Source: Nymphaea colorata (lineage: Eukaryota; Streptophyta; Magnoliopsida; Nymphaeales; Nymphaeaceae). From it: DNA of 36,022 nucleotides. Below the pieces are notes generated by a model, which did not search any database, had not been told where the DNA came from, and worked only from the letters and a program-made list of their open reading frames with translations. Numbering within the stretch: position 1 is the stretch's first letter; every line of letters starts with the position of its first letter. Below are positions 1-11,650 of this stretch, piece by piece. Location of the stretch: the NCBI RefSeq assembly GCF_008831285.2, contig NW_022204723.1:1-36022 (forward strand), in the 5' to 3' direction. The translations under genes were made by a program, and so were the position numbers.

Positions 1-1200
1 ATTGAAATCAGTTATTCGTATAAACACGAGTGGGATTTAAGCTATTCATTTGATCACACATATTTAATTGAATGTTTTTAACTTTTTAGTACATCCATTT
101 TGAATGATTTATTTGATCGAAATCACAAGTTTGTATGAGAATGAATAAGATTCAAGTCGTTAATTTGCTCCCCTATATTTAATCTAATGTGTTTCACTTG
201 TTATTACATGTGTAATGAATGATTTAAATGATTGAAATCACAAGTTTATATGCGATACAAGTGGGATCTATGCTTTTGTTTGACCCTTTTATTTAATTCA
301 ATGAAACAAAAAATTCTACTTCTTGGACTAACTACAAGCATCAAACTAATGCATACATCAGATTTGTGTCCATATGAATTGGAGGTTTCAATCATTTTAA
401 ATCATTCCTTATACATGTAATAACAAAGTGAAACACATTAGATTACTATAAAAGAACAAATGAACCACTTGATTTCGTTCATTTTCATGCAAACTTGCCG
501 ATTTAAATCCACTAAATCATTCAACGTGGATGTAGCAACAAGTTAATCGCATTCATGAAATATGCGTGCTCAGATGAATCGCTTAAATCCCACTCGTATT
601 GATACAAACTTGTGATTTCATTCATTAGATCCTTACTATTGATGTAACTAAAAGTTCAACTCATTGGATTAACTACAGGAGATCAAACTAATGTGTAGAT
701 CCATTTGCATCCATTTGAACTTGTGATTTCAATCAACAAAATCAATCATTGTACATGTAATAACAAGTGAAACGCATTAAGCTAATGATAAGCGATCAAA
801 CGAAAGACTTGAATCTCATTTTTTCATACAAACTTTTAGTTTGAACCATTTAATCATTCGTTATATATGCTAAAACAAGCGAAACACATTATATTAACTG
901 AATACAACAAGTAAATAACTTAAATGTCTTTTATGTACATAAAAGCTTGTGATTTCATTCCACTAAATCATTCAACATGCATGTTTAAGCACATTCATAG
1001 ATTAGTTTTTGATTCAAGTCATTCAATTGATCCCTTATAGTTAACCTAATGTGTTTCACTGTTTATTACTTCTATAAAGAACGATTTAAATGATTGAAAT
1101 CACCTGATCATATAGTTAAAAATGGATGCATTAGTTTCATCCATAGTGCTTAATCGAAAGAATTCAACTTGTCGTTACATCTATAGAACGGATATAAGCG
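1..1200. repeat. HOR block A, copy 1
   Basis: Type-A block of array 1. It is recognised by the variant 'ggaggtttcaatc' near 380, 'aactaaaagttcaactc' near 646, and a segment near 1150 ('cttaatcgaaagaattc') that type-B blocks lack. The internal monomers at about 310-1005 are inverted relative to the rest. Confidence 0.8.
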
Positions 1201-2380
1201 ATTGAAATCAGTTGTTCGTATAAACACGAGTGGGATTTAAGCGATTCATTTGATCACACATATTTAATTGAATGTTTTTAACTTTTAGTACATCCATTTT
1301 GAATGATTTATTTGATCGAAATCACAAGTTTGTATGAGAATGAATAAGATTCAAGTCATTAATTTGCTCCCCTATATTTAATCTAATGTGTTTCACTTGT
1401 TATTACATGTGTAATAAATGATTTAAATGATTGAAATCACAAGTTTATATCGATACAAGTGGGATCTATGCTTTTGTTTGACCCCTTTTATTTAATTCAA
1501 TGAAACAAAAAGTTCTACTTCTTGGACTAACTACAAGCATCAAACTAATGTATACATCAGATTCTGTCCACATGAATTGGAGATTTCAATCATTTAAATC
1601 ATTCCTTATACATGTAATCACAAGTGAAACACATTAGATTAAGTATAAAAAACAAAAGAACCACTTGAATTTCGTTCATTTTCATGCAAACTTGCGATTT
1701 AAATCCACTAAATCATTCAACGTGGATGTACCAACAAGTTTATCACATTCAATGAAATATGCGTGCTCAGATGAATCGCTTAAATCCCACTCGTATTGAT
1801 ACAAACTTATGATTTCAATTCATTAGATTCTTTTCTATTGATGTCACTACAAGTTCATCCAAGAGATCAAACTAATGCGTAAATCCTATTTGCATCCATT
1901 TGAACTTGTGATTTCAATCAACAAAATCAATCATTGTACATGGAATAACAAGTGAAACGCATTAAGTTAATGATAAGCGATCAAACGAATGACGTGAATC
2001 TGTTTTTTTCATATAAACTTTTAGTTTGAACCATTTAAATCATTCGTTATAAATGTTAAAACAAGCGAAACACATTATATTAACTGAAATACAACAAGTA
2101 AATAACTTAAATGTTTTTTATGTACATAAAAGCTTGTGATTTCATTCCACTAAATCATTCAACATGCATGTTTATGCACATTCACAGATTAGTTTTTTAT
2201 TCAAGTCATTCAATTGATCCTTTATAGTTAACTTAATGTGTTTCACTGTTTATTACTTCTATAAAGAACGATTTAAATGATTGAAATCACTTAATCATAT
2301 AGTTAGAAATGGAATCTATGCATTAGTTCCATCCCTAGTACTTCAACTTGTCCTTACATCTATAGTACGCGATGTAAGCG
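1201..2380. repeat. HOR block B, copy 1
   Basis: Type-B block of array 1. It has 'ggagatttcaatc' near 1579 and 'taatcacaagtgaaac' near 1616 where type A has 'taataacaa(a)gtgaaac'. It lacks the type-A segment before its end. Near 1855 it also lacks about 20 bases that the second B copy retains (around 4240-4262). Confidence 0.8.
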
Positions 2381-3584
2381 ATTGAAATCAGTTGTTCGTA
2401 TAAACACGAGTGGGATTTAAGCGATTCATTTGATCACACATATTTAATTGAATGTTTTTAACTTTTTAGTACATCCTTTTTGAATGATTTATTTGATCGA
2501 AATCACAAGTTTGTATGAGAATGAATAAAATTCAAGTCGTTAATTTGCTCCCCTATATTTAATCTAATGTGTTTCACTTGTTATTACATGTGTAATGAAT
2601 GATTTAAATGATTGAAATCACAAGTTTATATCGATACAAGTGGGATCTATGCTTTTGTTTGACCCCTTTTATTTAATTCAATGAAACAAAAATTCTACTT
2701 CTTGGACTAACTACAAGCATCAAACTAATGCATACATCAGATTTGTGTCCATATGAATTGGAGGTTTCAATCATTTAAATCATTCCTTATACATGTAATA
2801 ACAAGTGAAACACATTAGATTAACTATAAAAGAACAAATGAACCACTTGAATTTCGTTCATTTTCATGCAAACTTGCGATTTAAATCCACTAAATCATTC
2901 AACGTGGATGTAGCAACAAGTTAATCGCATTCAATGAAATATGCGTGCTCAGATGAATCGCTTAAATCTCACTCGTATTGATACAAACTTGTGATTTCAA
3001 TTCATTAGATCCTTACTATTGATGTAACTAAAAGTTCAACTCATTGGATTAACTACAGGAGATCAAACTAATGTGTAGATCCCATTTGCATCCATTTGAA
3101 CTTGTGATTTCAATCAACAAAATCAATCATTGTACATGTAATAACAAGTGAAACGCATTAAGCTAATGATAAGCGATCAAACGAAAGACTTGAATCTCAT
3201 TTTTTCATACAAACTTTTAGTTTGAACCATTTAAATCATTCGTTATAGATGCTAAAACAAGCGAAACACATTATATTAACTGAAATACAACAAGTAAATA
3301 ACTTAAATGTCTTTTATGTACATAAAAGCTTGTGATTTCATTCCACTAAATCATTCAACATGCATGTTTAAGCACATTCATAGATTAGTTTTTGATTCAA
3401 GTCATTCAATTGATCCCTTATAGTTAACCTAATGTGTTTCACTGTTTATTACTTCTATAAAGAACGATTTAAATGATTGAAATCACCTGATCATATAGTT
3501 AAAAATGGATGCATTAGTTTCATCCCTAGTGCTTAATCGAAAGAATTCAACTTGTCGTTACATCTATAGAACGGGATATAAGCG
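2381..3584. repeat. HOR block A, copy 2
   Basis: Second type-A block. It carries the same variants as copy 1 ('ggaggtttcaatc', 'aactaaaagttcaactc', 'cttaatcgaaagaattc'). By eye it resembles block 1 more than the block next to it, which is the evidence for a two-block HOR. Confidence 0.8.
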
Positions 3585-4370
3585 ATTGAAATCAGTTGTT
3601 CGTATAAACACGAGTGGGATTTAAGCGATTCATTTGATCACACATATTTAATTGAATGTTTTTAACTTTTTAGTACATCCATTTTGAATGATTTATTTGA
3701 TCGAAATCACAAGTTTGTATGAGAATGAATAAGATTCAAGTCGTTAATTTGCTCCTCTATATTTAATCTAATGTGTTTCACTTGTTATTACATGTGTAAT
3801 AAATGATTTAAATGATTGAAATCACAAGTTTATATCGATACAAGTGGGATCTATGCTTTTGTTTGACTCCTTTTATTTAATTCAATGAAACAAAAAGTTC
3901 TACTTCTTGGACTAACTACAAGCATCAAACTAATGTATACATCAGATTTCTGTCCAGATGAATTGGAGATTTCAATCATTTAAATCATTCCTTATACATG
4001 TAATCACAAGTGAAACACATTAGATTAAGTATAGAAGAACAAAAGAACCACTTGAATTTCGTTCATTTTCATGCAAACTTGCGATTTAAATCCACTAAAT
4101 CATTCAACGTGGATGTACCAACAAGTTTATCACATTCAATGAAATATCCGTGCTTAGATGAATCGCTTAAATCCCACTCGTATTGATACAAACTTGTGAT
4201 TTCAATTCATTAGATTCTTTTCTATTGATGTAACTACAAGTTCATCTCATTGGATTAACTACAAGAGATCAAACTAATGTACAAATCCCATTTGCATCCA
4301 TTTGAACTTGTGATTTCAATCAACAAAATCAATCATTGTACATGGAATAACAAGTGAAACGCATTAAGCT
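3585..4370. repeat. HOR block B, copy 2, truncated by the retrotransposon
   Basis: Second type-B block ('ggagatttcaatc' near 3964, 'taatcacaagtgaaac' near 4000). It ends after 'gcattaagct' at 4370. In the uninterrupted copies this phrase continues into 'aatgataagcg' (for example near 780). That continuation is not found on the far side of the element. Confidence 0.8.
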
Positions 4371-6897
4371 TGTCACGACCCCATTTTTGACACCAAAAAT
4401 TTTCTTTCATTTCTATAATAGCAGAAGCAATATTTAGTCATGACCAGAACAGAAGACATTGTTTTATTTCAATAATAAAATACTTGGACCCAAACAAAAA
4501 TAACCACAAATCCCCAAAACCGACGCAGTGTCCAGAATGCCAGTGCCCGTCCTTCACAAGGCTGAGGTCGTCGCTCCAAAGCCAAAATCTATCAAGGACT
4601 ACCTGTAGATATAGAAAGAAGGGTCAGAATTCCTCTGAGTATGGAAAAATCCAGCCATGTGTGGAACATGGCCCATCAAAATAATATTTGATTTTTGTAA
4701 AACAAATATCTTCAAATCTTAACACATATTAGAGTAACGTCACATGTTCAGCAACAAAACGAGGTGTGCACAACCTCCCCAAAATTTCGTAGGCTTCCAA
4801 CCGTGGTCCTCTGACAATGTCAAGGTCATCGTGCCGAGCAACAGAAATCCCCGTGGGCACTCACGGGCAGAACAGAACATCTCTTCACCAGGCGATCCAA
4901 CGGATCGAGGGCACCTGAAGTGAAGCCTCCTGAGATATCCCAGATCGCCGCTGCAGCAGCATGGTCTCTCTAGGAACCCGGGTGGAGAGACCAGGAGTCT
5001 CGCTCCCAAACAAAAACAGAACAGAATCCCGGGCCCTTGTGCCGCCCAATACCCTGTGGGCCCTCCAGTACAGCCAGAGGAGCGTGCGTCAACAGTGAGC
5101 TCAGACACACCACTACCTCCCGGGACGAAACCGATCACTGGGCAAAACAGAAAGCTCGCACTCGCATAAACCATTGCACAAAGTCCACGTTTCGCCTTCG
5201 AATTTCAAAAGTGAGGGTTCACCAATGCTAGACATCGTCTAGTACCTCTCACAGAAACCGCTCGCCCTCAGGCTCGGTTTTCCAAACAGAATAATTCAGC
5301 TATTTTAAATTTAATAGCAATAGAGCAAAACTCATCGCATTTAGAAACCTCGATTAGCAATATTATAATCCTTATTTGAAACAATAAAATTTATATTTAA
5401 ATTCTCAAAAGGTGACTTTCCTCCTCTAATGGTTCCAAAGTCACCTCCCAACCATATTTCTGAAATTTTAAAGACCACAAAGAGCATCAAAAAGTAATAT
5501 AACATATCATTTCGTTTTTAATTTATAAAACCCCCTTTTTGTAATTTTTAAGAACTCAGAGGGTACCAAAACGTGATTTCTTATTAAATGCATGGATTTT
5601 TCTGAAAATTACTTTCCCAAGCCTCTTTTTGAAGAGGTTTTCAGCAAAACCATTGCGGCATGAACGCTTAAAAGTTATAACAGCTTTTTTGTAAATTTTG
5701 CTTAAGAGGTGGACCCGCTTTGAAATTTTTAGGTTTTGGTATAAAAACGAACCCACTCGTTTTTGTTCATTTCCTTCGCCCGTTTTCTCTCTCCTCCGAG
5801 CTGCTCCTCCATCTCCTTCTCGCTCGACCAGCGGTGGGGATTCCACCGTTCATCCTCAACCCAAAACCGAGGAGAAACTGCGAGATTCCGGCGTTGGGTT
5901 TCCACGTCGCTGCGCCACCCGTTGTCTTCCGCCGTCGCCACCACCTGCTCTCGTGCTTCTAGCATTGCCCTCGTGAGAAACCTTGACAGAGAGAAAGAAG
6001 GGCTGTCGGGCCCTCCACTGCCCGGTTGCAACAGCGGTTGCCGCTACCTCTTTCCCATGCTCTCGTTCTCTGAGGCAGGAGAGGAACGGCTGAAGCTGCG
6101 TTCCATCAGCCACCAGCGTGAGGAAGGTGACTGGTTCAAGTGACAATGCCTGCGCATCACCGCGGTTCTTTCTCCCTTTTTTTTTTTATATGTTGCTGGT
6201 TTATGACTTACCCTAAGTCGAACAGAGCAGGCTTTGCCCTCTGTCGACAGTGTTCAGGATCGTTTCCCCCCCCCTTTTTTTTTTCCAGGTATAAGGTTCG
6301 GGAAGGCCACCGAGTCTTCCCCTCTTCAGTTTTGTTTTCTGTGGCCAGACCCTCCGTGAGGGTTCTGGTATCAAAATTTCTTTCATGTGGTTTGTTTGAA
6401 TCCTCCAACAAAGCTCTGTCTTAGATATTGATGCTCTGTTTTAGGGATGATTCTAGTTTGGTTTCTCACGGATGAACACCCATAGCGTAATACAGAAAAT
6501 CCGAGTAAAACATAAGCAGAATGGGAATCTAGAACCTCATGCTTGGATTCATTCTACATGTATATGTATCTATACAAACTCAAGATATACAGGCTTCATG
6601 CTCCATTCATGATCGAAAATCCCCATACCTCTGAAAATCTTGGCAACTTCTGCTTCTGGTTTCTTTCCAGCAGCCACTAGCCTCCGTTCCAACAAGAGAG
6701 CAAGAAGCGTTTCTCACCCTTTCTCTCTCTCTCTTTCTTTCTAATGTTGGACGAGCTCCTCTAAGCCTGCGATAAAGAAAGTCCTTGTTGTAAAATGTGG
6801 TTACATATGCCCTTATCCCTATCTTTTCCACAAATGTCTCCCTTTGATAAACTTGATAGTTGGAAAAGGGTAAGGAAAGAAAATCGTGGGGCTTACA
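4371..6897 (-). mobile_element. Segment in 3' LTR position (2.5 kb, origin mixed or uncertain)
   Basis: It starts on the minus strand with TGTAAGCCCC at 6897, immediately after the polypurine tract, and ends ...GGGGTCGTGACA at 4371, so position and termini fit a 3' LTR. The first 300 or so minus-strand bases contain a GA-rich leader-like stretch (about 6720-6745 on plus). However, the middle of the segment looks like an LTR or promoter in plus orientation: a TATA-like box at 5740 followed by a C/T-rich, GC-richer leader. The plus-strand terminus TGTCACGACCCC is also a plausible LTR start. The segment may therefore be a single long LTR, or a minus-strand LTR start fused to an opposite-orientation LTR. 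No convincing coding sequence is seen; the overlapping short ORFs on both strands share no recognisable motif. Confidence 0.6.
5740..5747 (+). promoter_or_regulatory. TATA-like box followed by C/T-rich leader (plus strand)
   Basis: 'tataaaaa' lies at 5740, followed within about 25 bases by a pyrimidine-rich, GC-richer stretch (about 5760-5970) like a plant 5' leader or LTR R region. It points opposite to the gag-pol ORF. Supported only by composition and motif. Confidence 0.3.
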
Positions 6898-6910
6898 TTC
6901 TCCCCCCCTA
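6898..6910 (-). other. Polypurine tract (plus-strand DNA primer)
   Basis: Minus-strand sequence TAGGGGGGGAGAA lies directly before the TGTAAGCCCC that opens the 3' LTR and 34 bases after the polyprotein stop. An uninterrupted G-rich purine run abutting the LTR is the hallmark of the Ty3/gypsy PPT, where RNase H leaves the primer for second-strand synthesis. It fixes the start of the 3' LTR at 6897. Confidence 0.88.
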
Positions 6911-6944
6911 AAAAGAAATTTCGTTCTCGAAATTTTAGCGTACC

Positions 6945-9900
6945 TTATTGAAATAGTTGAGGGTAGCTATTTCTCATGTCTTCTTCTGGTTCCCACGTAC
7001 ATTCTTTGATGCCATGATGTTGCCATTCCACTTGAACTAATGGGATGGTCTTCTTTCGCAACGCATGTTCCTTCCGGTCTATGATCCGAAGTGGCTTTTC
7101 ATCTGTTGTCATGTCCTCTTGCAAATCAACCTCTTCGTAGTCTATCACATGCGAAGGATCGGGTACATATTTCCTTAGCATCGACACATGAAATACTGGA
7201 TGAACATGACTATATTGTGGTGGAAGTGCAATTCGATATGCCACAACTCCAACTTTTTCCAGAATCTCGAATGGACCAATGTATTTGGGACTCAATTTTC
7301 CTTTCTTTCCGAATCGAAAAACACTTTTAGTGGGTGATATCTTGATAAAAACATGATCTCCTGCTTCAAAAGCTAGCTCTCTTCGTCGTTGGTCTGCATA
7401 ACTCTTTTGTCGACTTTGGGCAGCCAATAATTTCTTTCTAATCATGTTGACTTGATCAGTATAATGTTGTGTTACTAAAGGATCCTCAATCTTGTTGTCT
7501 CCTATCTCAGTCCAACACGATGGTGATCTACAAGGTCGGCCATAAAGAGCTTCAAACAGAGCCATTCCAATGCTAGAGTGATAGCTGTTGTTGTAGGCAA
7601 ATTCAGTCAACTTCACATGTTTATCCCATTCACCCTTCCACTGCAAAACACAAGCTCTTAACATATCTTCAAGAGTCTGGATGGTTCGCTCAGACTGTCC
7701 ATCTGTCTGCGGATGAAATGCTGTACTCAGTTTCAATTTTGTTCCCAACGCTTCTTGTAGCCTTCCCCAAAACTTGGATGTAAATCTTGGATCTCTGTCT
7801 GAGATTATTGATTTAGGGATTCCATGAAGTCTCACAATTTCATCGACATACAAATCTGCCAGACTTTCTAGTGATTGTGAAATCTTGATTGGAAGAAAAT
7901 GTGCAGATTTAGTTAGGCGGTCTACTACTACCCAAATAGCATCGTGTTGTCGTCGAGTACGTGGTAACCCCACTACAAAATCCATGGTGATGTCTTCCCA
8001 TTTCCATTGAGGAATTTCTATTTGTTGCATCAAACCACCTGGTTTCTGATGTTCCACTTTAACCTGTTGACACACCAAGCATCGTGAGACGAACTCAGCA
8101 ATCTCTTTCTTCATTCCTGGCCACCAGAAGTTTATCCTTAAATTTTGATACATCTTTGTGCTTCCTGGATGTATGGTGTATCTTGTCTTGTGTGCCTCTT
8201 CCAGCAACTTGTTCTTCACGTCAGGATCATTCGGAACCCACAATCTACCATTGAACCACACAGATCCATCTTCGTCCTCAAAATAAGGGGTTTCTTCTTT
8301 CTTGTGACACTCAAGTTTCAACTTCGCATATTCCGGGCTCTGTTTTTGTTTCTCAATGATTTCATCAAGGAAACTATCTCGAATTATTCCTGCACACTTC
8401 ACCTTTCCATTATCATCTCGCAATGGATGCCATTTTTCAAAGTCTTCCACCAAATTCCATGTCTGCATTAATAGTCCACTAGCTTTAGCAGTCGTTTTTC
8501 TACTAAGTGCATCGGCAACCACATTGGCCTTTCCTGGATGATACCTTATTTCAAAGTCGTAATCTTTGAGATATTCCAGCCATCTTCTTTGTCTTAGGTT
8601 TAATTCCTTCTGCGAGAACAAATATTTGAGTGATTTGTGGTCAGAAAATACTTCAAATTCCACACCATAGAGATAATGTCTCCATATTTTTAGCGCAAAT
8701 ACCACAGCTCCTAATTCCAAATCATGTGTTGGATAGTTTTTCTCTTGTTGTTTCAGTTGTCTAGAGGCATAAGCTATAACATTGTCCTTTTGCATAAGCA
8801 CCGCTCCATATCCTGTTCCCGAAGCATCGGTATATACCACAAATCCTTTCCTCCCATTTGGCAGTGTTAGAATTGGGGCACTAGTCAAACTGTTTTTCAA
8901 CATCTGAAAACTCTTATGACAATCCTCTGTCCACGTAAATTTCACTCCTTTCCGTAGCAGTTTAGTCATTGGGGTTGCGATTTTCGAAAAGTCCTTGATG
9001 AACTTCCTGTAGTAACCTGCCAAGCCAAGAAAGCTTCTGATTTCTGACACATTAGTTGGCGCATTCCATTGTTGTACAAGTTCCACTTTGGCCGGATCAA
9101 CTGCCACTCCCTCCTTAGAGATTACATGTCCCAAGAAATTCACTTTGTCTAGCCAAAACTCACACTTGGAATATTTGGCATACAGTTGATTTTCTCTCAA
9201 TATCCTCATCACTAACTCGAGATGTGCCGCATGCATCGCTTCACACTCGGAGTATACTAGCACATCATCAATGAATACTATAACGAATCGGTCTAAGTAC
9301 TCGTGAAATATCCGATTCATGAGATCCATAAAAGCTGCTGGGGCATTTGTGAGTCCAAAAGGCATCACTCGAAACTCATAATGCCCATAACGTGTGCGAA
9401 ATGCTGTTTTGGGAATATCTTCTTCCTTAATTCGCAATTGATGGTATCTCGACCTTAAGTCTATCTTAGAAAACACCTTTGCTTCCTTCAATTGATTGAA
9501 CAAATCTTCGATTCTAGGCAATGGATATTTGTTCTTGATTGTAACCTGATTCAACATTCGATAGTCAATACACAACCGCATTGACCCATCTTTTTTCTTC
9601 ACAAACAAGACCGGTGCTCCCCAAGGTGACACACTTGGACGAATGAATCCCTTGCTGGCCAAATCTTGGATCTGTTTCTTTAATTCTTCTAGTTCTACTG
9701 GTGCCATTCTATATGGAGCCTTAGAAATAGGTGCAGTTCCTGGTATCAATTCGATGCCAAACTCCACCTCTCGTACAGGAGGTAATCCGGGTAAATCTTC
9801 AGGAAACACGTCTGCGTAGTCCTTCACCGTATGCACCTCACTAATGGGTTTTAATTTCTGTTCGATTGCATCCATGCTAACCAAATATGCAGTGCACCCA

Positions 9901-11447
9901 TTTTCCATGTATTTTCTTGCCTTAACCGCTGAGACAACTAGCTTTCTTTGATCTTGGGGCGTTTTTACCCTAAATTCGATCTTTTGACCATTCTCCAATT
10001 GAATCTTCAGCTTCTTTTTTCTACAATCTATCGTTGCGTAGTGATGGTATAACCAATCCATTCCTAGGATTACGTCATACCCCAACATATTCATTACCAC
10101 CAACTGTGCTGGTAATAAATGTTCATGTATTTCTATTTTCACATTTTCTAAATACATTCTGCATGTGTCTTTGTTTCCCATAGGTGTAGCAACTAACAAT
10201 TGATAAGGCATATTCTTTCTCTCTAATTTTAAAAGTTCAGCAAAATTCTTAGAAACAAAAGAATGCGATGCTCCAGAATCAAACAAAACATGAGCCCAAT
10301 GAGATTGTACAAGAAGGGTACCTTCAATCATATCAGTAGGTTTCAACTCTTCAACCGTGGTCGCGTAAACTCTACCAGGTACCTTCTTTTCTGCTGGCTG
10401 ATTGGTTGCACCACGCCTCTGCTCTGCCTCTTTCTTCTTTGGGCACTCACGAATAAAATGACCTTGTGCTCCACAGTAAAGACATGCTCCGATATCTCTG
10501 TAACATGGTTTACCAGGATGTTGGCGATGACACTTGGGGCATTTACCGTCCCCCCTGGATGTTGATGGCCTCTGTCTCTTGAATCTGTCCCCTTGGTTTC
10601 CCTTGTCACTGCGCCCTCTCTTAAACATGTCAGGTCTCGACTTGGGTCGCAGAGATTCACTCTTCATATCTGTCCCTTGCATCCTGTTCCAGCCCTCCTC
10701 CAGACGTGTGGCCATGTCGATAGCGTCGTCTAGATCTCTCGGACGACTACTAATTACTTGGTTCTGCAACCCGTCTTTAAGTCCTCTGACGAACTTATTT
10801 GCTCGGTCCGCATCAGTAACATACACATGGGGGCAATATTTTTCCAAATGTCTGAATTTGACGATGTATTCATGCAGACTCAGACTCCCTTGTTGAAGGT
10901 CCAGGAATTCTTGCATGCGTTTCTCTCGTGTGAAGGTTGGGATGTAGGCATGTGTGAAGGCCTCCTTGAATTCTCCCCGGGTTGCTTCATGATTTGCGAA
11001 CTTCACCTCACGTTGCGTCCACCACCATTCCTTAGCATCTCCTTTTAGCATAAAGGTTCCATACCGAACCTTCTTGTTGTCAGGCACTTCCAGGGTGGTA
11101 AAGATCTCCTCTGTTTCCTTTATCCATTCTTCGGCATCGTCCGCAGTGCCTTTCCCATAAAACTTCGGAGGATGCAAACTCATAAACTGTTGGTGAGTTA
11201 CTCCCCTTGCCTCACCAATTGTCGTTTCGTTTGTGTTTGTACTAGTTCCTCCTGTAGAAGCATTCTGCACCAGACCCTGCATCACTCCCGTCATCATATG
11301 CAATGTGTTCATGATGAACGCTTGTTGTTGTTGATTATTTCCAACAGGTGTCCCAGCTCTGGTAGAACGAGTCTCCACATTTCGACTCCTAGTGCTGCGA
11401 GGTCTTCTGCCTCTGCCTCTAGCACTTCCTCCTCTAGTACGTGCCAT
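6945..11447 (-). CDS. Ty3/gypsy gag-pol polyprotein with C-terminal chromodomain-like tail
   Basis: A single uninterrupted 1500-codon ORF encoding the whole retrotransposon machinery. The start chosen is the first in-frame ATG (11447, protein begins MARTRGG). The frame is open upstream to about 11474 but has only a TTG there. Domains by residue: Arg-rich N-terminus; gag/capsid about 85-255; CCHC zinc knuckle with C322, C325, H330, C335, preceded by a variant Cys/His cluster at 303-315; aspartic protease DSGA at 390-393; reverse transcriptase about 590-770 with FIDD at 725-728; RNase H with D874, E911, D936, D979; integrase HHCC finger H1086, H1093, C1123, C1126 and catalytic D1156, D1217, E1253 (35 residues between the last two); chromodomain-like end about 1450-1498 with a TWEPEEDM motif. 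It copies element RNA to DNA and integrates it; the chromodomain is thought to bias targeting to modified histones. There is no frameshift or stop, but R667 stands where the family has Gly (DLRSGYHQ), and L1297 where Pro is usual (GMAPFEALYG). These may reduce activity; the element may still be young. Confidence 0.96.
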   Translation of the reverse strand: MARTRGGSARGRGRRPRSTRSRNVETRSTRAGTPVGNNQQQQAFIMNTLHMMTGVMQGLVQNASTGGTSTNTNETTIGEARGVTHQQFMSLHPPKFYGKGTADDAEEWIKETEEIFTTLEVPDNKKVRYGTFMLKGDAKEWWWTQREVKFANHEATRGEFKEAFTHAYIPTFTREKRMQEFLDLQQGSLSLHEYIVKFRHLEKYCPHVYVTDADRANKFVRGLKDGLQNQVISSRPRDLDDAIDMATRLEEGWNRMQGTDMKSESLRPKSRPDMFKRGRSDKGNQGDRFKRQRPSTSRGDGKCPKCHRQHPGKPCYRDIGACLYCGAQGHFIRECPKKKEAEQRRGATNQPAEKKVPGRVYATTVEELKPTDMIEGTLLVQSHWAHVLFDSGASHSFVSKNFAELLKLERKNMPYQLLVATPMGNKDTCRMYLENVKIEIHEHLLPAQLVVMNMLGYDVILGMDWLYHHYATIDCRKKKLKIQLENGQKIEFRVKTPQDQRKLVVSAVKARKYMENGCTAYLVSMDAIEQKLKPISEVHTVKDYADVFPEDLPGLPPVREVEFGIELIPGTAPISKAPYRMAPVELEELKKQIQDLASKGFIRPSVSPWGAPVLFVKKKDGSMRLCIDYRMLNQVTIKNKYPLPRIEDLFNQLKEAKVFSKIDLRSRYHQLRIKEEDIPKTAFRTRYGHYEFRVMPFGLTNAPAAFMDLMNRIFHEYLDRFVIVFIDDVLVYSECEAMHAAHLELVMRILRENQLYAKYSKCEFWLDKVNFLGHVISKEGVAVDPAKVELVQQWNAPTNVSEIRSFLGLAGYYRKFIKDFSKIATPMTKLLRKGVKFTWTEDCHKSFQMLKNSLTSAPILTLPNGRKGFVVYTDASGTGYGAVLMQKDNVIAYASRQLKQQEKNYPTHDLELGAVVFALKIWRHYLYGVEFEVFSDHKSLKYLFSQKELNLRQRRWLEYLKDYDFEIRYHPGKANVVADALSRKTTAKASGLLMQTWNLVEDFEKWHPLRDDNGKVKCAGIIRDSFLDEIIEKQKQSPEYAKLKLECHKKEETPYFEDEDGSVWFNGRLWVPNDPDVKNKLLEEAHKTRYTIHPGSTKMYQNLRINFWWPGMKKEIAEFVSRCLVCQQVKVEHQKPGGLMQQIEIPQWKWEDITMDFVVGLPRTRRQHDAIWVVVDRLTKSAHFLPIKISQSLESLADLYVDEIVRLHGIPKSIISDRDPRFTSKFWGRLQEALGTKLKLSTAFHPQTDGQSERTIQTLEDMLRACVLQWKGEWDKHVKLTEFAYNNSYHSSIGMALFEALYGRPCRSPSCWTEIGDNKIEDPLVTQHYTDQVNMIRKKLLAAQSRQKSYADQRRRELAFEAGDHVFIKISPTKSVFRFGKKGKLSPKYIGPFEILEKVGVVAYRIALPPQYSHVHPVFHVSMLRKYVPDPSHVIDYEEVDLQEDMTTDEKPLRIIDRKEHALRKKTIPLVQVEWQHHGIKECTWEPEEDMRNSYPQLFQ

Positions 11448-11638
11448 TGAACTACACCACACAGAGGAACACAAAATATAACTATTGTATTCGTAAGTAA
11501 AACAATTCGTTAAAGCTACTCTAAAATTTTAAAACTCAATATTCACACTAAATAAAAAACACATTCGTTAACAGGCTTGGATGACCTTTCCTCTGCTTGT
11601 GATCGGCCTTGGCATTGGACATTGACTCTAGACACTGT
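11448..11638 (-). other. Retrotransposon 5' untranslated leader
   Basis: About 190 bases between the primer-binding site and the gag ATG. AT-rich, with no ORF and no motif that I recognise. The packaging signal would be expected here from family knowledge but cannot be identified by eye. Confidence 0.6.
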
Positions 11639-11650
11639 GCTCTGATACCA
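11639..11650 (-). other. Primer-binding site (initiator tRNA-Met type)
   Basis: Minus-strand TGGTATCAGAGC is the classic plant LTR-retrotransposon site complementary to the 3' end of initiator tRNA-Met, which primes first-strand synthesis. It lies next to the inner end of the short 5' LTR and upstream of gag, as expected. Confidence 0.92.

Larger units (their letters stand above)
1..4370. repeat. Satellite array 1 (115-bp monomer, about 1.2-kb blocks, about 2.38-kb HOR)
   Basis: AT-rich tandem satellite. The basic monomer is about 115 bp: the phrase 'aatcacaag' recurs at 121 and at 236. Monomers are grouped into about 1.2-kb blocks that begin with the same phrase at 1, 1201, 2381 and about 3585. 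Blocks 1 and 3 share variants, and blocks 2 and 4 share others, so the true period is two blocks (about 2.38 kb). Within each block the monomers change orientation: roughly 310-1005 of block 1 is reverse-complement to its flanks. The array stops abruptly at 4370, inside a block, where the retrotransposon begins. No gene is visible here. The short ORF at 232-420 is satellite sequence read by chance. Confidence 0.93.

Noticed and set aside
232-420. A 62-codon ORF in array 1.
   Set aside because: It is interrupted in the other copies of the same block and consists of satellite sequence.
1-4370. CRISPR-like array of repeats and spacers.
   Set aside because: The repeats are contiguous degenerate monomers without unique spacers, and the context is a plant satellite with a retrotransposon.
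6265-6300. Plus-strand splice acceptor (long C/T run followed by 'ccag/gt').
   Set aside because: It resembles an acceptor, but no donor, exon or ORF in this orientation supports a gene. Homopolymer runs in LTRs are common.
6360-6375. 'tggtatcaaaa' as a plus-strand primer-binding site for an opposite element.
   Set aside because: Only the first eight bases agree with the tRNA-Met site, no LTR terminus precedes it, and no gag follows on the plus strand.
4484-6831. Several 60-140 codon ORFs on both strands in the 3' LTR segment (for example 4740-5174 and 5763-6143).
   Set aside because: Overlapping ORFs on opposite strands in a GC-richer, C/T-rich leader, with low-complexity Ser/Pro/Arg-rich translations and no domain. 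They are expected by chance in an LTR.
7091-11450. Plus-strand ORFs opposite gag-pol (for example 8145-8471 and 10534-10896).
   Set aside because: Shadows of the strongly supported minus-strand polyprotein.
11448-11474. Extension of the gag-pol start nine codons upstream.
   Set aside because: The upstream codon is TTG, not ATG. The first in-frame ATG is at 11447 and gives a typical basic N-terminus.
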